NCBI GenBank assembly: GCA_015493405.1
Contig: WGDF01000126.1
Coordinates: 1-9,376, forward strand
DNA: 9,376 nt
Direction: 5' to 3'
Source: Flavobacteriaceae bacterium
GTDB lineage: Bacteria > Bacteroidota > Bacteroidia > Flavobacteriales > Flavobacteriaceae
The position numbers and the translations under genes were made by a program. Below, piece after piece: positions 6,320 through 9,376 of this stretch. How positions within the stretch are numbered: position 1 is the stretch's first letter; each line of letters begins with the position of its first letter. Under the pieces are notes generated by a model. The model ran no database searches. It had not been told where the DNA came from and worked only from the letters and a program-made list of their open reading frames with translations.

Positions 6320-6343
6320 AATTTAAATTTCGAATTTAAATTT
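6320..6343. repeat. 11-bp direct repeat / A-T hairpin upstream of fabG
   Basis: AATTTAAATTT occurs twice (6320-6330 and 6333-6343) separated by CG. Because the unit is nearly self-complementary, AATTTAAA (6320-6327) and TTTAAATT (6335-6342) can also form an 8-bp hairpin followed by T's. It sits between the DAGK-like stop and the fabG -7 box, so it could be a weak terminator or an operator; low base complexity makes chance possible. Confidence 0.35.
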
Positions 6344-6358
6344 TTCAGTAAAAAAGTG

Positions 6359-6366
6359 TATTTTTG
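6359..6366 (+). promoter_or_regulatory. -7 box for fabG
   Basis: TATTTTTG matches TAnnTTTG exactly, 17 bp before the fabG ATG, predicting a very short leader of about 10 bases. No -33 TTG is found at the usual distance; that position is instead occupied by the AATTTAAATTT repeat. Confidence 0.5.
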
Positions 6367-6383
6367 AAAAAAAACAACTCACT

Positions 6384-7130
6384 ATGAATAGATTACAAGG
6401 AATGACGGTCGTTATAACCGGTGCCGCACGTGGTATTGGTCGTGTAATTGCTTTAATGTTTGCTGAGTATGGTGCTCATGTGGCTTTTACGGGACGTAAA
6501 ATAGATGATAACTTTAAAACTTTGGAAGCAGATTTGAAAGCTTTTGGTGGTAAAGTTAAAGGTTATGTGTCTGACGCTTCTGATTTTGAGGCTGCACAAC
6601 AAACAGCAGCTGAAATTGTTAAAGATTTCGGTTCCATTGATGTATTGATTAATAATGCCGGCATTACACGTGACAATTTATTAATGCGTATGAGTGAAAA
6701 AGATTGGGATGACATTATAAATGTCAATTTGAAATCGGTTTTTAATTGGACCAAAGCCGTTATTCGTCCTATGATGAAAGCCCGCAAAGGCTCTATCATT
6801 AATATGAGTTCAGTTGTTGGAACCGGAGGAAATGCCGGTCAAGCCAATTATGCCGCATCCAAGGCCGGTATTATTGGCTTTACTAAATCCATTGCTAAAG
6901 AATTGGGCAGTCGCAACATCCGTTGTAACGCTATTGCGCCGGGGTTTATAGAAACTGAGATGACCAAAGAATTACCCGAAAAAGTGATTCAAGAATGGTT
7001 GGCTAAAATTCCTTTAAAAAGAACAGGAACCCCTGAAGATGTAGCTAATGCTTGTGTGTTTTTAGCTTCCGATTTATCTAGTTATATTACCGGTCAAGTT
7101 CTGACTGTAGATGGTGGTATGACCATTTAA
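6384..7130 (+). CDS. fabG: 3-oxoacyl-[acyl-carrier-protein] reductase
   Basis: Reduces 3-ketoacyl-ACP to 3-hydroxyacyl-ACP with NADPH in each round of type II fatty acid elongation; cytoplasmic, a tetramer in this family. At 248 aa it is a classical short-chain dehydrogenase of standard FabG size. The cofactor loop TGAARGIG is at 12-19; NNAG at 90-93 is the structural Asn motif; the catalytic tetrad is N115 (in NVNLKS), S143 (in INMSSVVG), Y156 and K160 (in NYAASK). PGFIETEMT (186-194) and the terminal ITGQVLTVDGG are typical of FabG rather than other reductases. R20 and R38 are placed to favour NADPH, which is inference. There is no Shine-Dalgarno sequence; the leader is AT-rich and short. 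It is followed after 11 bp by the VWA gene, with no terminator between, so an operon is likely. Confidence 0.93.
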   Translation: MNRLQGMTVVITGAARGIGRVIALMFAEYGAHVAFTGRKIDDNFKTLEADLKAFGGKVKGYVSDASDFEAAQQTAAEIVKDFGSIDVLINNAGITRDNLLMRMSEKDWDDIINVNLKSVFNWTKAVIRPMMKARKGSIINMSSVVGTGGNAGQANYAASKAGIIGFTKSIAKELGSRNIRCNAIAPGFIETEMTKELPEKVIQEWLAKIPLKRTGTPEDVANACVFLASDLSSYITGQVLTVDGGMTI

Positions 7131-7141
7131 AAAACGAATCA

Positions 7142-9127
7142 ATGCTATATGTTTTAGCCATTTTAGCGGCTTTATCCTTAAGTGCTTTTCAGTATTTATA
7201 CAAACGAAAAGCACTTTGGCTTTTTATAGTACGTTTTCTAGTCTATTTTATCATTTTGATCTTGCTTATCAATCCCAAATGGACGCAAAAAAAGCAAATC
7301 ATAACCAAACCTGCTTTGTATGTTTTAGCCGACAATTCGGCTTCTATAAAATTACAAAATCAGAATGATAATTTACGTGACGTTTTAAAAAAGATTAAGC
7401 AATCTGCTTTGTCAGATAAATATGATTGGCATTTTTTTAAATTTGGCAAAAGTTTAAGCCCTTATGACAGCTTGGATTTTTCGGCTCAACAAACCAATGT
7501 GGGACAAGCTTTGTCTGAAATGGCTTTTTTGCATCAGTCGGATCAAAAAGCACCGATTATTTTATTGACAGACGGCCAGAGTAATATCGGCCCCGATTAT
7601 GTATATGACAATGCTTTAACTCAGAATCTCAATGTTTATCCGGTTGTTTTTGGCGACACGTTGAAATACAACGACTTATCTATAGATTTAGTCAATGTAA
7701 ATCCCTATGCCTATAAGGATAATTATTTCCCGGTCGAAGCATTTGTTTCTACCGATATAGATCGAGTTCTTCGGGCGCAATTGAAAATAATGGAAAAAGG
7801 AAAAGTCTTATTTAGAAAAAAAATACAATTGTCGCCCAAACATCATTCCGAACGATTAAACCTTCGATTGAAAGCCAATAAAATAGGTTTTCATCAGTAT
7901 CAAATCGTTCTTTCCAGTTTGAAAAATGAAAAAAAACAAGAGAATAATAAAGCTTTTTTCAATGTTGAAGTTCTTCAAAATGCCAAAAAAATTCTACTGA
8001 TTTCAGATATTATCCATCCCGATTTGGGTGCCTTAAAAAGAAGCCTGAAAATCCATCCTTATATTCGTTTAGACCTCAAAAAGTCGACGGATCAGATTCA
8101 AATATCAGATTATCAAGCCTTTATTTTATACCAACCGACCGTCAATTTTTCAGGTATTTTTAAGCAACTTAAAGAAAAGCATAAATCTTGGTGGATTATT
8201 ACCGGAAAACATACGGATTGGACTTTTTTGAACCGTGAAGCTTTGTTTTTCAGTAAACAAACGGCTCATTCATTTGAGAATTATTTTCCTGTCAAGAATG
8301 AAAGCTTTAGCGCATTCAAATTACCCGAATTAAATTTAGATAAATTACCTCCTTTAAACGATTTCTACGGGCATATTAAATTAAATGCGGCTACTGACAT
8401 TGCTTACTATAGTAAAATCAATGGTTTAATTTCGCATCAGCCTTTATTGGTTTTTAATACCCGACAAAAACAAGCGGTTTTATTTGGAGAAAATATTTGG
8501 CAATGGGCCTTGATTTCGGGTGTAAATGGCCAAAAAAATGCATTTGATCAATTAGTTTATCAAATAATTCAATATTTGAGTCTTAATCAAGAGGCTGATC
8601 ATTTGCAATTGCAATATAAAAAACAATTTTATCAAACGGAGCCGGTGATTATAAGGGCTAAATTTTTAGATAAAAATCTCGAAATTGATGAACAAGTTAA
8701 ACCGGTTTTGATCTTGAAACATGATAAACAAATTGAAAAAATCCCTATGACAAATCAAGGTGATTTTAATCAAGTTGCTTTAAATACTTTAACTTCGGGA
8801 ACCTATCATTTTACGGTTCAAAATGCAGATAAAAGTTTAAAAAAGTCAGGTTATTTTATAGTATTACCTTTTAGTCTTGAGCAACAAACCACGCAGGCTA
8901 ATGCCAATAAATTAAGGGCTTTGGCGCATCAAACCGGCGGTAAAACTTATTTTCCGAATCAAATTAAAAAATTAATTCGTGATTTGGAAACATCCAAAGA
9001 TTATCATTCTCAAATAAGTTACCAAACCGGAGCAATTCCTCTGATAGATTTTAGATACCTTTTGTTTTTATTGGTTTTGCTCTTAGCACTGGAGTGGGGC
9101 ATTAAAAAACTAAGAGGCGAATTGTAG
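7142..9127 (+). CDS. Membrane-anchored VWA domain protein
   Basis: A 661-aa protein of unknown specific function. Two N-terminal membrane helices (about 2-19 and 25-43) are joined by a positive KRK loop, and a third lies at 638-652 before a basic KKLRGEL end. By the positive-inside rule the large middle part is periplasmic. A von Willebrand A domain follows the second helix, with all metal-site (MIDAS) residues: D64, S66 and S68 in ADNSASI, T118 in TNVGQAL, and D144 in LLTDGQSN. Then come a beta-rich region (about 178-278), a segment starting KKILLISD at 282 that resembles a class I glutamine amidotransferase-like fold, and a second beta-rich part (about 495-600). Such proteins are common in Bacteroidetes and are loosely related to Bat aerotolerance proteins. 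It probably mediates protein binding at the envelope. Co-transcription with fabG is likely, but a functional link is unproven. Confidence 0.8.
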   Translation: MLYVLAILAALSLSAFQYLYKRKALWLFIVRFLVYFIILILLINPKWTQKKQIITKPALYVLADNSASIKLQNQNDNLRDVLKKIKQSALSDKYDWHFFKFGKSLSPYDSLDFSAQQTNVGQALSEMAFLHQSDQKAPIILLTDGQSNIGPDYVYDNALTQNLNVYPVVFGDTLKYNDLSIDLVNVNPYAYKDNYFPVEAFVSTDIDRVLRAQLKIMEKGKVLFRKKIQLSPKHHSERLNLRLKANKIGFHQYQIVLSSLKNEKKQENNKAFFNVEVLQNAKKILLISDIIHPDLGALKRSLKIHPYIRLDLKKSTDQIQISDYQAFILYQPTVNFSGIFKQLKEKHKSWWIITGKHTDWTFLNREALFFSKQTAHSFENYFPVKNESFSAFKLPELNLDKLPPLNDFYGHIKLNAATDIAYYSKINGLISHQPLLVFNTRQKQAVLFGENIWQWALISGVNGQKNAFDQLVYQIIQYLSLNQEADHLQLQYKKQFYQTEPVIIRAKFLDKNLEIDEQVKPVLILKHDKQIEKIPMTNQGDFNQVALNTLTSGTYHFTVQNADKSLKKSGYFIVLPFSLEQQTTQANANKLRALAHQTGGKTYFPNQIKKLIRDLETSKDYHSQISYQTGAIPLIDFRYLLFLLVLLLALEWGIKKLRGEL

Positions 9128-9211
9128 GTAAAAAGTTTTGATATAAAATTGATTTGGCAAGTTCTTGATTATGAAATGTTTATCGTAGAATACTATTAGA
9201 CATTTATGCTT

Positions 9212-9376
9212 TTATTGTATCTCAATTTTCCGACCTAAAAATTTAGGTTTTACGCCAAAAAGAATATCTAAATAAGCCTTAGTCCTTGCAAAATATTCTC
9301 TAATTTTAGTTTTTAAACCATATTTTCCACTTAAGTCTCTTGCATTAAATCCAATTGCGGAAATGCCATTTTTTTC
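9212..9376 (-). CDS. Unrecognised protein, C-terminal fragment
   Basis: An open frame on the minus strand runs in from the right edge for 54 codons and stops at TAA (9212-9214). The visible end includes ISAIGFNARDLSGKYGLK, then a basic helix-like stretch (KIREYFARTKAYL) and a tail GVKPKFLGRKIEIQ. Composition and codon use look like real coding sequence and match the neighbours, and convergent placement after the VWA gene is normal for this window. I do not recognise the family, and no catalytic motif is visible in this piece. The start, length and function lie outside the window. Confidence 0.65.
   Translation of the reverse strand, partial: EKNGISAIGFNARDLSGKYGLKTKIREYFARTKAYLDILFGVKPKFLGRKIEIQ

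Noticed and set aside
9233..9248. Palindrome ACCTAAA-AA-TTTAGGT
   Set aside because: It lies inside the coding frame of the edge gene, the 2-base centre cannot form a hairpin loop, and no second copy was seen in the window.

Overview
The window reads as an ordinary stretch of core chromosome from an AT-rich Bacteroidetes bacterium, most likely in or near the Flavobacteriia. Five things point that way. The translocase fragment at the left edge is SecF-type and lies where a fused SecDF would end. The DnaX is of the type without the zinc-binding cysteines. There is a two-helix anchored VWA protein of a Bacteroidetes type. No start codon has a clear Shine-Dalgarno sequence in front of it. TAnnTTTG promoter boxes (the -7 element of Bacteroidetes promoters) sit a short way upstream of most genes. 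The species assignment is inference; nothing here names it.

Layout, left to right: the C-terminal end of secDF (+) with a terminator; pcm (-), protein-isoaspartate repair; a divergent 3-hydroxyacyl-CoA dehydrogenase (+); a strong bidirectional terminator; a small NifX/NifB-type protein with a His-rich tail (-); a compact divergent promoter region; dnaX (+), the clamp-loader gamma/tau subunit; aroA (-), shikimate pathway; a second compact divergent promoter region; a short, degenerate diacylglycerol-kinase-like protein (+); fabG (+), fatty acid elongation; a membrane-anchored VWA protein (+) 11 bp after fabG, probably in one operon with it; and the 3' end of an unrecognised gene (-) running off the right edge.

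Most genes look separately transcribed. Orientation alternates, with convergent pairs (secDF/pcm, dehydrogenase/NifX-like, dnaX/aroA, VWA/edge gene) and divergent pairs (pcm/dehydrogenase, NifX-like/dnaX, aroA/DAGK-like). Only fabG and the VWA gene look co-transcribed. No mobile element, CRISPR array, rRNA or tRNA was seen. No gene-free stretch exceeds about 130 bases.

I do not see a new multi-gene system. The most interesting signal is a run of ten A's inside dnaX, just past the end of the clamp-loader core, with stop codons immediately behind it in both other frames. This is the arrangement expected for programmed slippage that makes a short gamma form as well as full-length tau. Other points of interest are the His-rich metal-binding tail, the overlapping divergent promoters and the eroded kinase motifs in the DAGK-like protein.
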